Below, piece after piece: positions 1 to 7,578 of a DNA stretch of 20,910 bases. The position numbers and the translations under genes are program-made. The notes under the pieces are model-generated. The model worked only from the letters and a program-made list of their open reading frames with translations, was not told the DNA's origin and made no database searches. The stretch is taken from contig CALCSS010000126.1 of the NCBI GenBank assembly GCA_937893835.1, positions 1 through 20,910 on the forward strand. The letters run 5' to 3'. Numbering within the stretch: the stretch's first letter is position 1; the number at the start of each line of letters is the position of its first letter. The stretch comes from an uncultured Fidelibacterota bacterium (GTDB lineage: Bacteria > Fidelibacterota > Marinisomatia > Marinisomatales > UBA1611).

Positions 1-2
1 CC

Positions 3-47
3 GGCCGTAGGGTTGAGTGGGACCCGATCAAGCGTAAGCTTATCTGA
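3..47 (+). CDS. 3' end of a probable Gfo/Idh/MocA-family oxidoreductase (partial)
   Basis: The window opens inside a reading frame (third base onward) that gives the 14-residue tail GRRVEWDPIKRKLI and then TGA at 45-47. A tail of the form G-[KR]-x-x-x-WDP-x-[KR] is typical of the C-terminus of Gfo/Idh/MocA oxidoreductases in sugar-catabolic clusters. The stop lies 21 bases before the downstream permease, which fits an operon, and a second complete member of the family follows that permease. Only the tail is visible, so the family call is an inference from a short motif plus context. The other two forward frames give no recognisable peptide. Confidence 0.5.
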   Translation, partial: GRRVEWDPIKRKLI

Positions 48-68
48 TATTGTAAAAATAATTTTCTC

Positions 69-1319
69 ATGACAAAGAATTCTAGATTAGGTACAATGAT
101 GTTCCTCCAATATGCATTATGGGGGGCGTGGCTACCTGTTACCGCAAGATATTTATCTGCAAGTGTCTCAGATGGAGGTCTAGGATTCACTGGGTCTCAG
201 ATCGGCATGATCCTCGGACTTGCGGGTTCGATTGGCGCGATCGCTGCCCCCTTCATTGCAGGGCAGATAGCAGATAGGTACTTTAGTACAGAACGCATAC
301 TAGCATTTCTTGTGACCACTGGAGGTATTGTGAAGTGGTATACTTCTGTCCAAACAGATTATCATTCCTGGTTGGTCCTATCGATCGTGTACAGTGTCCT
401 GTATATGCCGACACTTGCTCTTTCAAATTCAATCACCTTTGCGCACATAGATGATCAAGAAAATGATTTTCCAAAGATCCGTGTCTGGGGTACCATTGGT
501 TGGATCGTAGCAAGCTGGGCGTTCCCTATGATATGGCTCCAGACAGACCTTCAGCTCCAATCGATGCCACCTTTTATTGTGGGAGCAGAGGTACCAGATG
601 TTACGGCACGACTGGCAGATGCATTGAAGTTCTCGGGTGGCATATCAATTCTCTATGGTGCATTTTGCTTCTTACTACCCAGTACGCCTCCTAAGAAGGA
701 TGCGACAGAGAGACTGGCATTCAAGAAGGCATTCGAACTATTTCAATACTCATCCTTTACCATTCTAGTACTCTCTAGCTTGGCGGTGAGTATCATTCAT
801 CAGATCTATTTTCTGCAGACAGGACCTTTTCTCTCTCATATTGGGATTCCAGACAGTCAGATCGGACCTGCAATGACGATCGGCCAGTTTGCTGAGATCT
901 TGACCATGGCCTATCTTGGTTATTTCTTAAAGAGGCTTGGTTTCAAAAAGGTCATAACCATAGGAATTGCAGCATACTGTTTGAGGTACGCCATATTTGG
1001 CACAGAATTATTTCCGGTTTGGGTGATGATAGCTAGCCAGGCCTTCCACGGATTTTGTTATGCTTTCTTCTTTGCAGCTGCGTATGTATATGTTGACAAG
1101 ATAGCAGAGGAAGATGTTCGACACTCCGCTCAGACAGTATTTGGGATCATCATTCTCGGGGGTGGACCTGTCATTGGAGGCTGGCTCTCTGGGTTTTTAC
1201 AATCGCATTATACGATAAATGGGGCGTTTGATTATTCAAATTTCTGGTATACCCTGTCAGCGATAGGTCTGGTAGCCACAACTGTATTCTATTTTTCATT
1301 TAAAGAACAGACGCAATAA
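69..1319 (+). CDS. NupG-like nucleoside:H+ symporter family MFS permease
   Basis: A 416-residue hydrophobic protein of about 12 membrane segments, close to the length of E. coli NupG (418). It shows family-typical stretches: FLQYALWGAWLP in the first helix (about 12-23), YMPTLALSNSITF (112-124), and DFPKIRVWGTIGW (133-145), which matches the DFPPIRIWGTIGF stretch of NupG. In the C-terminal half it has a QFAEILTM motif and KxLGFKKVITIG. The protein sits in the inner membrane and imports a small solute by proton symport. In Bacteroidetes and Planctomycetes, members of this branch are often found in sugar-dehydrogenase clusters, so the substrate here may be a sugar or keto-sugar rather than a nucleoside (inference). 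No good Shine-Dalgarno precedes the ATG. The next gene starts 11 bases after the stop. Confidence 0.87.
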   Translation: MTKNSRLGTMMFLQYALWGAWLPVTARYLSASVSDGGLGFTGSQIGMILGLAGSIGAIAAPFIAGQIADRYFSTERILAFLVTTGGIVKWYTSVQTDYHSWLVLSIVYSVLYMPTLALSNSITFAHIDDQENDFPKIRVWGTIGWIVASWAFPMIWLQTDLQLQSMPPFIVGAEVPDVTARLADALKFSGGISILYGAFCFLLPSTPPKKDATERLAFKKAFELFQYSSFTILVLSSLAVSIIHQIYFLQTGPFLSHIGIPDSQIGPAMTIGQFAEILTMAYLGYFLKRLGFKKVITIGIAAYCLRYAIFGTELFPVWVMIASQAFHGFCYAFFFAAAYVYVDKIAEEDVRHSAQTVFGIIILGGGPVIGGWLSGFLQSHYTINGAFDYSNFWYTLSAIGLVATTVFYFSFKEQTQ

Positions 1320-1330
1320 GGGAATTTCAT

Positions 1331-2581
1331 ATGAGCCAAAAAAGACTTGGCATAGGATTCATTGGTGGTGGATTCATTACAAGATTCCACATACGATCTC
1401 TGATCGGAGTCAGGAACTGTGATGTTGTAGGTGTCATGTCCAGGACACGATCTTCTGCAGAGGAATCCGCATTGCTTGCTAGGGCGATCGGTGTAGGAGA
1501 CGCAAGTGTATTTGATAGCGTGACAGATATGGTGGCCGACCCCAATGTGGATGCCATATGGATCTGTGCTCCCAATTTTACACGAATTGAGATCATGGAG
1601 GAAATTTTCAATGCGATCGATTCAGGAAAGGGAGAGTTGGTAGGTGTGACATGCGAGAAGCCACTGGGCCGAAATGTCAAAGAGGCAAAAAAGGTTCTAG
1701 AATTAACACAAAAGGCAGGTCTATTGGATGGTTATCTGGAGAATCAGGTCTTTGCACCATCAGTCACGAGAGGAAAGGAGATCATATGGTCCAGAGGAGC
1801 AAAGGCAACAGGTCGTCCATTTTTGGCCAGGGCGGCTGAAGAACATAGCGGTCCACACATGCCTTGGTTTTGGGAAGGTGAATTACAAGGAGGAGGTGTC
1901 CTTAACGATATGATGTGTCACTCTGTTGAGGAAGCACGTTTCATGCTCACAGAGCCAGGCAAGGAGAGAGAGAGTCTCACCCCATTAAGTGTTAATGCAT
2001 ATGCATCATGCCTAAAGTGGCAACGTCCTGAGTATGCGGAGATACTAAGACAGAATAGTGGCGGCAAGACGGATTATTTGAATCGTCCTGCAGAAGATTT
2101 TGCTAGATCTCTCATAGAATATAAAGATGACTCTGGTCATAATTTGGTTGTTGAGACCACTACATCCTGGTGCTTTGTTGGTGCAGGCCTTCGTCTGAGC
2201 ATGGAATTGTTTGGTCCTGAGTATTCCATGTTCATCAACACATTGGACTCTGACCTCAAGGTATTTTTCAGCAGAAAGGTACAGGGCAAAGAGGATGAGG
2301 ACCTGGTTGAGAAACAGAACGCAGAATCAGGTGAGATGCCGGTTGTCAGCAGTGAGGCAGATACATATGGATATACCGCTGAAAATCGGCATATGGTAGA
2401 GAGCTTCCTCGCAGGTAAACGTCCCAAGGAGAATTTCAGTGATGGTGTTGCAGTGACAGAATTATTAATGACCGCATATATGAGCGCTGAACAGGATAAG
2501 ACAATTCAATTTCCACCACCAGGTTTGGATGACTTCGTACCAGCAGTTGCAAAGGGCGAGTGGAATCCAAAAGATAAATAG
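1331..2581 (+). CDS. Gfo/Idh/MocA-family NAD(P)-dependent sugar oxidoreductase
   Basis: A 416-residue cytoplasmic-type protein without a signal peptide. The N-terminal Rossmann fold is seen as IGFIGGGFITRFH (8-20), the dinucleotide-binding turn. The family hallmark CEKPLGRN lies at 108-115, with the EKP lysine K110. The C-terminal domain carries GGGVLNDMMCHSVE (187-200), in which H197 is the likely catalytic or substrate-binding histidine, and an EEHSGPHMPWFW stretch (170-181) typical of the sugar-processing subgroup. It probably oxidises or reduces a hydroxyl of a sugar, sugar acid or glycoside at the expense of NAD(P). A purine-rich AAGGGA before the ATG acts as a plausible ribosome site. 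It lies between the permease and the DUF1080 lipoprotein with 8-11 base gaps, so it is operonic. The substrate cannot be read from sequence. Confidence 0.88.
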   Translation: MSQKRLGIGFIGGGFITRFHIRSLIGVRNCDVVGVMSRTRSSAEESALLARAIGVGDASVFDSVTDMVADPNVDAIWICAPNFTRIEIMEEIFNAIDSGKGELVGVTCEKPLGRNVKEAKKVLELTQKAGLLDGYLENQVFAPSVTRGKEIIWSRGAKATGRPFLARAAEEHSGPHMPWFWEGELQGGGVLNDMMCHSVEEARFMLTEPGKERESLTPLSVNAYASCLKWQRPEYAEILRQNSGGKTDYLNRPAEDFARSLIEYKDDSGHNLVVETTTSWCFVGAGLRLSMELFGPEYSMFINTLDSDLKVFFSRKVQGKEDEDLVEKQNAESGEMPVVSSEADTYGYTAENRHMVESFLAGKRPKENFSDGVAVTELLMTAYMSAEQDKTIQFPPPGLDDFVPAVAKGEWNPKDK

Positions 2582-2589
2582 GGATCGAC

Positions 2590-3252
2590 ATGATGAGAAC
2601 AGTAATAACCATTTTATGTATTTTGATGATATCGTGTAGCAATAAAAGTGCTGAATGGACGTACCTTTTTGATGGCGAGACCATTTCTGGGATGCGTGGC
2701 TATAGGATGGATTCTTTTCCTTGGAATTCGTGGGCCATAGTGGATGGAAGTTTGAAGACCGTTCCAGGTTCTAGGGGAATAGATATAATTTCAATAGAAA
2801 CATATAAGGATTTTGAGCTTGAGCTTGAGTGGAAGTTGCAATCGGGTGGCAATAGCGGGATATTCTATTTTGCAACAGAGGAAGGTGACTACATATGGCA
2901 GTCTGCTCCCGAGATGCAGGTCCTTGACAACACTGGACATCATGATAGGCTTAGAAAAGTAACCTCTGCAGGTGCACTCTATGACCTGATTCCTCCTATA
3001 AAAGATGTTGTAATGCCCCTGGGGCAGTTCAATCAAGTCAGGGTCATATCAAAAAATAACCATATTGAACATTGGTTGAATGGAGTGATGTTGCTTGAAT
3101 ATGACCATGGTAGCGCTGAATTGAACGCACTCATAGCAAACAGTAAGTTTAGGGATATGCCTTTATTTGCAAAAGCTTCCTCAGGCAGAGTAGGCCTCCA
3201 GGGTGACCATGGAGAGGTCTGGTACCGAAATGTTAGAATAAAGAAATTGTGA
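2590..3252 (+). CDS. DUF1080 (3-keto-disaccharide hydrolase domain) lipoprotein
   Basis: A 220-residue exported lipoprotein. A short hydrophobic leader ends in ILMISC with lipid-acceptor Cys at residue 16. The body is a single concanavalin-like jelly roll of the DUF1080 type: WTYLFDGETISGMRGY (23-38), the core FELELEWKLQSGGNSGIFY (75-93), PEMQVLDN (107-114), the HIEHWLNG strand (158-165) and a terminal GDHGEVWYRNVRI (205-217). Members of this family cleave or rearrange glycosides after oxidation of a ring hydroxyl to a ketone, and cluster with Gfo/Idh/MocA dehydrogenases and TIM-barrel isomerases exactly as seen here. Likely location is the periplasmic face of a membrane. The start could be either of two adjacent ATGs (2590 or 2593); AGGGA lies about 7 bases upstream. 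The gene ends in TGA, which shows TGA works as a stop in this genome. Confidence 0.88.
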   Translation: MMRTVITILCILMISCSNKSAEWTYLFDGETISGMRGYRMDSFPWNSWAIVDGSLKTVPGSRGIDIISIETYKDFELELEWKLQSGGNSGIFYFATEEGDYIWQSAPEMQVLDNTGHHDRLRKVTSAGALYDLIPPIKDVVMPLGQFNQVRVISKNNHIEHWLNGVMLLEYDHGSAELNALIANSKFRDMPLFAKASSGRVGLQGDHGEVWYRNVRIKKL

Positions 3253-3261
3253 TCCTCTAGA

Positions 3262-4200
3262 TTGAAAAGAAGGAATTTCTTAAAAACAGCATTCATATTG
3301 ACCGGAGGTATGTCGGTTTCTGGACTCATGTCTTTTAGAACCAAAAATATGGATTTCAAGATCTCATTGGCAGAATGGTCGCTGCATCGTTCCTTATACT
3401 CTGGCAAGATAGATCACTTGAACTTTGCTAAAATAGCAAAGGAAGATTTCGGGATAGATGCCATAGAATATGTTAATTCCTTTTTTTTTGAAAAGGCAGA
3501 GGATCGATCATATCTCAAAGAAATGAGGTCTAGGGCAGATGACCTTGGAGTAGAAAGTTTACTGATCATGTGTGATAATGAGGGGAGTCTTGGTGACCCT
3601 GATGATCTAAGGCGATCGAAAGCAGTAGAGAATCATTTCAAATGGCATGAGGCAGCAAAGTACCTCGGGTGTCACTCGATCAGGGTGAATGCTTATCTTA
3701 CTGAGTCGTTACACGGACTTGAAAGTGGAGACTATAGTAAGACAGGTTCCTACCAAGATCAAATAAGTTTGGCGGCTGACGGTCTAAGAAAATTGACTGA
3801 ATTCGGTGATACACTTGGCATGAACACGATCGTTGAGAATCATGGTGGCCTATCATCAGATGGTGAATGGTTGGCAGCAGTCATGAGAGAAGTTGATCAC
3901 CCGCGGTGTGGTACACTGCCTGATTTTGGTAATTTTAGGATAGAGGGAGATCGTTGGTACGATCGTTACAAGGGTGTTGAGGAGCTAATGCCCTTTGCAA
4001 AGGCGGTAAGTGCAAAGAGCCATGACTTTGATTCTGAGGGCAATGAGACCAATACTGATTTTCACAGGATGATGGACATTGTAATGGGCGCAGGGTATAG
4101 AGGATATATTGGGATAGAATATGAGGGAGGCACTTTGGATGAGATGTCGGGTATCAAAGCAACGAAGGAGCTCCTAGAAAGAGTTAGGGAAGCTGGCTAG
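3262..4200 (+). CDS. Tat-exported sugar phosphate isomerase/epimerase family protein (xylose isomerase-like TIM barrel)
   Basis: A 312-residue protein that begins with TTG. The N-terminus KRRNFLKTAF is a canonical twin-arginine (RRxFLK) export signal, followed by a hydrophobic stretch to about residue 24, which supports the TTG start although no ribosome site is obvious. The body is an AP-endonuclease-2/xylose isomerase-like TIM barrel. Candidate metal ligands appear in order: E192 in IVENHGG, D221 in LPDFGNF, H254 in AKSHDFD and E286/E288 in GIEYEGG. Tat export suggests the protein folds with its metal in the cytoplasm and acts in the periplasm, on the same side as the DUF1080 lipoprotein encoded 9 bases upstream. 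The likely job is isomerisation, epimerisation or dehydration of a sugar or keto-sugar. The substrate is unknown. Confidence 0.85.
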   Translation: MKRRNFLKTAFILTGGMSVSGLMSFRTKNMDFKISLAEWSLHRSLYSGKIDHLNFAKIAKEDFGIDAIEYVNSFFFEKAEDRSYLKEMRSRADDLGVESLLIMCDNEGSLGDPDDLRRSKAVENHFKWHEAAKYLGCHSIRVNAYLTESLHGLESGDYSKTGSYQDQISLAADGLRKLTEFGDTLGMNTIVENHGGLSSDGEWLAAVMREVDHPRCGTLPDFGNFRIEGDRWYDRYKGVEELMPFAKAVSAKSHDFDSEGNETNTDFHRMMDIVMGAGYRGYIGIEYEGGTLDEMSGIKATKELLERVREAG

Positions 4201-4366
4201 AAAATCTATCCCTTTATTACACTGATCGATGCAACGATCTCAAATTAATTAAATTAAAAATGAAACGATTGTATATGGATTTTCTATCAGTTATTTTTTT
4301 ATCTTTCCGCCCTAAAAACACATTAAAAAACCAAACTTAGATAATCATTAAGACCAGGAGCGTACT
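4201..4366. other. A+T-rich intergenic region between sugar operon and htpG
   Basis: This 166-base gap separates the sugar operon from the stress operon and must hold the htpG promoter. A short inverted repeat (GATCG at 4224-4228, CGATC at 4235-4239, 6-base loop) is present but lacks a following T-run, so it is not a convincing terminator. Runs of A and T fill the rest. I see no CIRCE-like 9-bp inverted repeat and no clear sigma70 or sigma32 promoter. Confidence 0.5.
4356..4360 (+). promoter_or_regulatory. Ribosome binding site fixing the TTG start of htpG
   Basis: AGGAG stands 6 bases ahead of the TTG at 4367. It is one of the few good Shine-Dalgarno sites in the window and decides the non-ATG start. 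The protein then begins MSQQPFQTEVSQLL, the normal HtpG N-terminus. Confidence 0.75.
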
Positions 4367-6232
4367 TTGAGCCAACAACCATTTCAAACTGAAGTCAGTC
4401 AGCTACTTAAACTGATCATCCATTCTCTGTATTCCCACAAGGAGATCTTTCTTAGAGAACTTATCTCAAATTCATCTGATGCTCTCGATAAACTTAGATA
4501 TCTCACTCTGACCAAAGATGATTTTAAATCTTTCTCCTTTGATCCAAAGGTCTCGATCGAGTTCCAAGAGGGAGATGATCCCACGCTTACCATAACGGAT
4601 ACAGGAATAGGGATGAGCAAAAAGGAATTGCAGGATAATCTGGGGACCATTGCAAGATCGGGGACAAAGAACTTTTTATCAAAGTTATCTGGTGATGCAA
4701 AAAAGGACTCACAATTGATCGGACAGTTCGGTGTGGGTTTTTATTCTAGTTTCATGGTGGCAGATCGGGTCGAGGTCGCAACCAAGAAAGCAGGCAATAA
4801 GGAGTCCTGGAGGTGGGTGAGTGATGGAGAATCAGGTTTTGAGATCAAGAAAGATGTAAAAAAAGATCACGGTACCTCAATTACCTTGTATCTCAATGAA
4901 GAGGGAAAGGAATTTGCGAGTCGATGGAAGATAGAGAGCCTTATCAAGAAATACTCGGACCATATTGATTTCCCCATATTCCTTACTTATTCAGAGATCG
5001 AACATGACGATGAGGGAAAGGAGAAGGGTAGAGAGGTAAAGACGGATCAGGTCAATGATGCAAAGGCATTCTGGACAAGATCAAAGAGTGAGCTAAAGGA
5101 TAAGGAATACAAAGAATTCTATAAATCCTTCTCTAATGATATGGAAGACCCACTAGATTGGGTACATTTTCGAGCAGAGGGTAATCTTGAGTTTACCATC
5201 TTGTTCTACATGCCAAAGAAGGCTTCGCCAGACTTGTTCAGGGCAGACTATCAGCCTGGAGTAAAACTCTATGTTAATAGGGTCTTCATTACTGATGATG
5301 ACAAGGAGCTATTACCACCATGGCTTAGGTTTGTAAAAGGTATCATTGATTCATCAGACCTTCCTTTGAACGTCAGTCGTGAGATCCTGCAGCAGAACAG
5401 GGTCATGGCAAAGATTCGGTCCAATTCTGTCAAGAAGATACTTGATCGGTTGAAGACCATTGCAGGTGACAAGGATAAATATTTTGAATTCTATGATCAA
5501 TATGGTCGTTTGATCAAAGAAGGAGTATACCAGGACTTTGAGCATAAGGAGGCACTTACAGATCTACTTAGGTTCAAATCAACAAAGGATGACGGTCTTG
5601 TCTCTCTCAGAGAGTATGTTGACAGGATGAGAGAGGATCAAAAATCCATCTATTATATAACAGGCCAAAATCAGATCAGTCTAAAGAACTCGCCCTTGTT
5701 GGAGATGTATGCCAAGAAGGATATTGAGGTGCTTATATTGGACGATGAGATCGATGAGATCATTATTACGGGTGTGCCTAAATACGATGATAAGGACCTT
5801 AAGTCTGTAAAGCGCAGTGGTGCGGCAGAGGATTTCTCAGATGATTCAGACAAGGAAGAGGAAAAGTCACTCAAGCCAGTGTTGAAAAAGATGAAAAAGT
5901 TATTGGGTGATAAGGTAAAGGATGTGAAGGTATCGTCAAGACTAAGTGACTCACCCTCGTGTATTGTAGCAGATGAGAATGACCCCACTGCACAGATGCA
6001 AGAGATGATGCGTTCCATGGGACAGATGGACATGCCTGACATCAAACCGATCTTAGAGATAAATCCTGAGCATGACATAGTCTCAAAATTGAAAGACAAG
6101 ACCAGGCAAAAGTCGTTTGATGACATTGCCTTTCTTCTTTACGAACAGGCTCTTATACAAGAAGGGATAAAGCTAGAAGACCCTGCTGGTTTTGTAGAGC
6201 GATTGAATGGCATCATCGCTGAGACTCTATGA
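4367..6232 (+). CDS. htpG: Molecular chaperone HtpG (Hsp90)
   Basis: A 621-residue cytosolic Hsp90, full family length. The GHKL ATPase domain is complete: FLRELISNSSDALDKLRY (28-45) with catalytic E31 and Mg-binding N35, TDTGIGM (77-83) with adenine-binding D78, the lid segment GTIARSGTKNF (93-103), and IGQFGVGFYSSFMVAD (118-133). The middle domain has LYVNRVFI and the catalytic-loop segment PLNVSREILQQNR. An acidic, lysine-rich linker and the C-terminal dimerisation domain follow. It starts with TTG behind a clear AGGAG and ends in TGA. As an ATP-driven chaperone it binds late folding intermediates under heat and other stress. The gene heads a run with yaaA 40 bases downstream and a small exported protein after that. 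Confidence 0.97.
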   Translation: MSQQPFQTEVSQLLKLIIHSLYSHKEIFLRELISNSSDALDKLRYLTLTKDDFKSFSFDPKVSIEFQEGDDPTLTITDTGIGMSKKELQDNLGTIARSGTKNFLSKLSGDAKKDSQLIGQFGVGFYSSFMVADRVEVATKKAGNKESWRWVSDGESGFEIKKDVKKDHGTSITLYLNEEGKEFASRWKIESLIKKYSDHIDFPIFLTYSEIEHDDEGKEKGREVKTDQVNDAKAFWTRSKSELKDKEYKEFYKSFSNDMEDPLDWVHFRAEGNLEFTILFYMPKKASPDLFRADYQPGVKLYVNRVFITDDDKELLPPWLRFVKGIIDSSDLPLNVSREILQQNRVMAKIRSNSVKKILDRLKTIAGDKDKYFEFYDQYGRLIKEGVYQDFEHKEALTDLLRFKSTKDDGLVSLREYVDRMREDQKSIYYITGQNQISLKNSPLLEMYAKKDIEVLILDDEIDEIIITGVPKYDDKDLKSVKRSGAAEDFSDDSDKEEEKSLKPVLKKMKKLLGDKVKDVKVSSRLSDSPSCIVADENDPTAQMQEMMRSMGQMDMPDIKPILEINPEHDIVSKLKDKTRQKSFDDIAFLLYEQALIQEGIKLEDPAGFVERLNGIIAETL

Positions 6233-6272
6233 GCCATTCCTTGTCATTTAGTGTTATGATTAAATTAGACCT

Positions 6273-7046
6273 ATGCTAACGGTACTCTCTCCAGCCAAGA
6301 AACTTTCCAAAGAATGTATTGGCAGGACAAAAAATCACGATCTGCCTCGGTTTCTGGATCGATCCAAGGAACTGGTAGGTCACTTGAAAGGCATGGAACC
6401 TGGAGACCTTATGTCCTTGATGGGCATTAGTGAGAAACTTGCCATCCTGAACTGGGAGCGAATGCAAAATTGGAAAAAATCATTTAAACCAGATTGTTCA
6501 ATGGAGTCTGCATATTGCTTTATGGGTGATACATATACAGGTTTGGATGCGGAATCATTAAGTGACCAAGACATGAGTTTTGCCCAGACCCATACTCGAA
6601 TCTTGTCAGGATTATATGGTATTCTTAGGCCTCTTGATCTAATGATGCCCTATCGATTGGAGATGGGAACAAAGTTGAAGAATAAAGCAGGCAAAGACCT
6701 GTATCAATACTGGGGTGACACACTTGTTGATTCCATCAATGGTGAATTGAAAGATCATGACCATAATATTGTGATCAATTGTGCCTCGGTTGAATATTTC
6801 AAATCGCTCGACCGTCCTTCATTGGAAGCGGAAGTGGTCACGCCACAGTTCAAAGAGATCAAGAATGGAAAAATGAAGATGGTCTCCTTTTTTGCCAAAC
6901 GCGCAAGAGGGATGATGGCACGCTACATCATACAGAACCAGATCAATGATAAGAAGGACATACTCGGATTTGACCTAGGTGGATATAACTATGATCCGTC
7001 CATCTCCACAGCAAGTGAACCTGTTTTTACTAGAGCGCAAGCCTAA
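6273..7046 (+). CDS. yaaA: Peroxide stress protein YaaA (DUF328/UPF0246)
   Basis: A 257-residue cytosolic protein of normal family length. Signature stretches are LTVLSPAKKL (2-11) at the N-terminus, RILSGLYGILRPLDLMMPYR (109-128) in the centre, NCASVEYFKSL (169-179) and SFFAKRARGMMARYI (205-219). In E. coli YaaA lowers intracellular free iron and so protects DNA and proteins from peroxide; the fold binds DNA. The start ATG lies 40 bases after htpG and the stop lies 6 bases before the next ATG, so the three genes are probably one transcript. No separate promoter or terminator is visible between them. Confidence 0.93.
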   Translation: MLTVLSPAKKLSKECIGRTKNHDLPRFLDRSKELVGHLKGMEPGDLMSLMGISEKLAILNWERMQNWKKSFKPDCSMESAYCFMGDTYTGLDAESLSDQDMSFAQTHTRILSGLYGILRPLDLMMPYRLEMGTKLKNKAGKDLYQYWGDTLVDSINGELKDHDHNIVINCASVEYFKSLDRPSLEAEVVTPQFKEIKNGKMKMVSFFAKRARGMMARYIIQNQINDKKDILGFDLGGYNYDPSISTASEPVFTRAQA

Positions 7047-7052
7047 TACCGG

Positions 7053-7574
7053 ATGAATAGATACCTTGTTCTTTTAGTTGTATCCATTCTCAGTACTACA
7101 TTCGCTAAAGATCAGAAACCATTTAAACATCAGGAAAAGGTCTCGGCCACATTAGAGGATTATATCTCCATTGTGGACAAAAAAGATATCAAGGGCATGC
7201 TTGAATATCTTACGATACCATTGGACCTTCATTTTGGTTCGGAAAGGGTAATGACCATTGGGTCTGAACAAGAGTTCATGTTGATATTCAATGAATGGAA
7301 GAATTCAGCCAAGGCTAATTTCCATTCGACCAAGGTAAGATCCATTCATATCGAACAAACAGGTATCATTGATAATATGTTGGCGGTTGCTGATGTTACC
7401 TATGATAGACTGGATGAGAATGGTGATACGATCAGGACCGAGAGAGCCCTATATCATCTTGTGAAGGGCACGGGATACTATGCAAAACCTCTGAAGTTCA
7501 TCTGGGCCTTTTCAACTAGATGGGCAAGGAAATGGAAGATCTATATGATCTCCAATATCGACCTGGAAGAGTAG
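7053..7574 (+). CDS. Exported NTF2-like (SnoaL/DUF4440-type) protein, copy 1
   Basis: A 173-residue protein with a signal peptide MNRYLVLLVVSILSTTFA, likely cleaved after A18. The mature part has the alternating helix and strand pattern of a small cone-shaped NTF2/SnoaL-like domain: a helix with LEDYISIVDKKD, then LHFGSERVMTIGS, FNEWKNSAKANFHSTKVRSI, a strand with VADVTYDRLDENGD, and RALYHLV. The chain ends with WKIYMISNIDLEE. It is clearly a paralogue of the protein at 8326-8841: both share LHFGS, EF..(I/L)FN.WKNS.KA.F..T, TY.RL, the R(A/T)LYH strand and WKIYM...DLE. No catalytic residues can be named. The stop lies 4 bases from the stop of the converging selenoredoxin gene. As the last gene after htpG and yaaA it is probably stress-induced. 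Function is unknown. Confidence 0.7.
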   Translation: MNRYLVLLVVSILSTTFAKDQKPFKHQEKVSATLEDYISIVDKKDIKGMLEYLTIPLDLHFGSERVMTIGSEQEFMLIFNEWKNSAKANFHSTKVRSIHIEQTGIIDNMLAVADVTYDRLDENGDTIRTERALYHLVKGTGYYAKPLKFIWAFSTRWARKWKIYMISNIDLEE

Positions 7575-7578
7575 TAAG

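Noticed and set aside
4224..4239. GATCG/CGATC hairpin after the sugar operon as a terminator
   Set aside because: Only 5 bp, mixed composition, and no T-run follows it on the plus strand.
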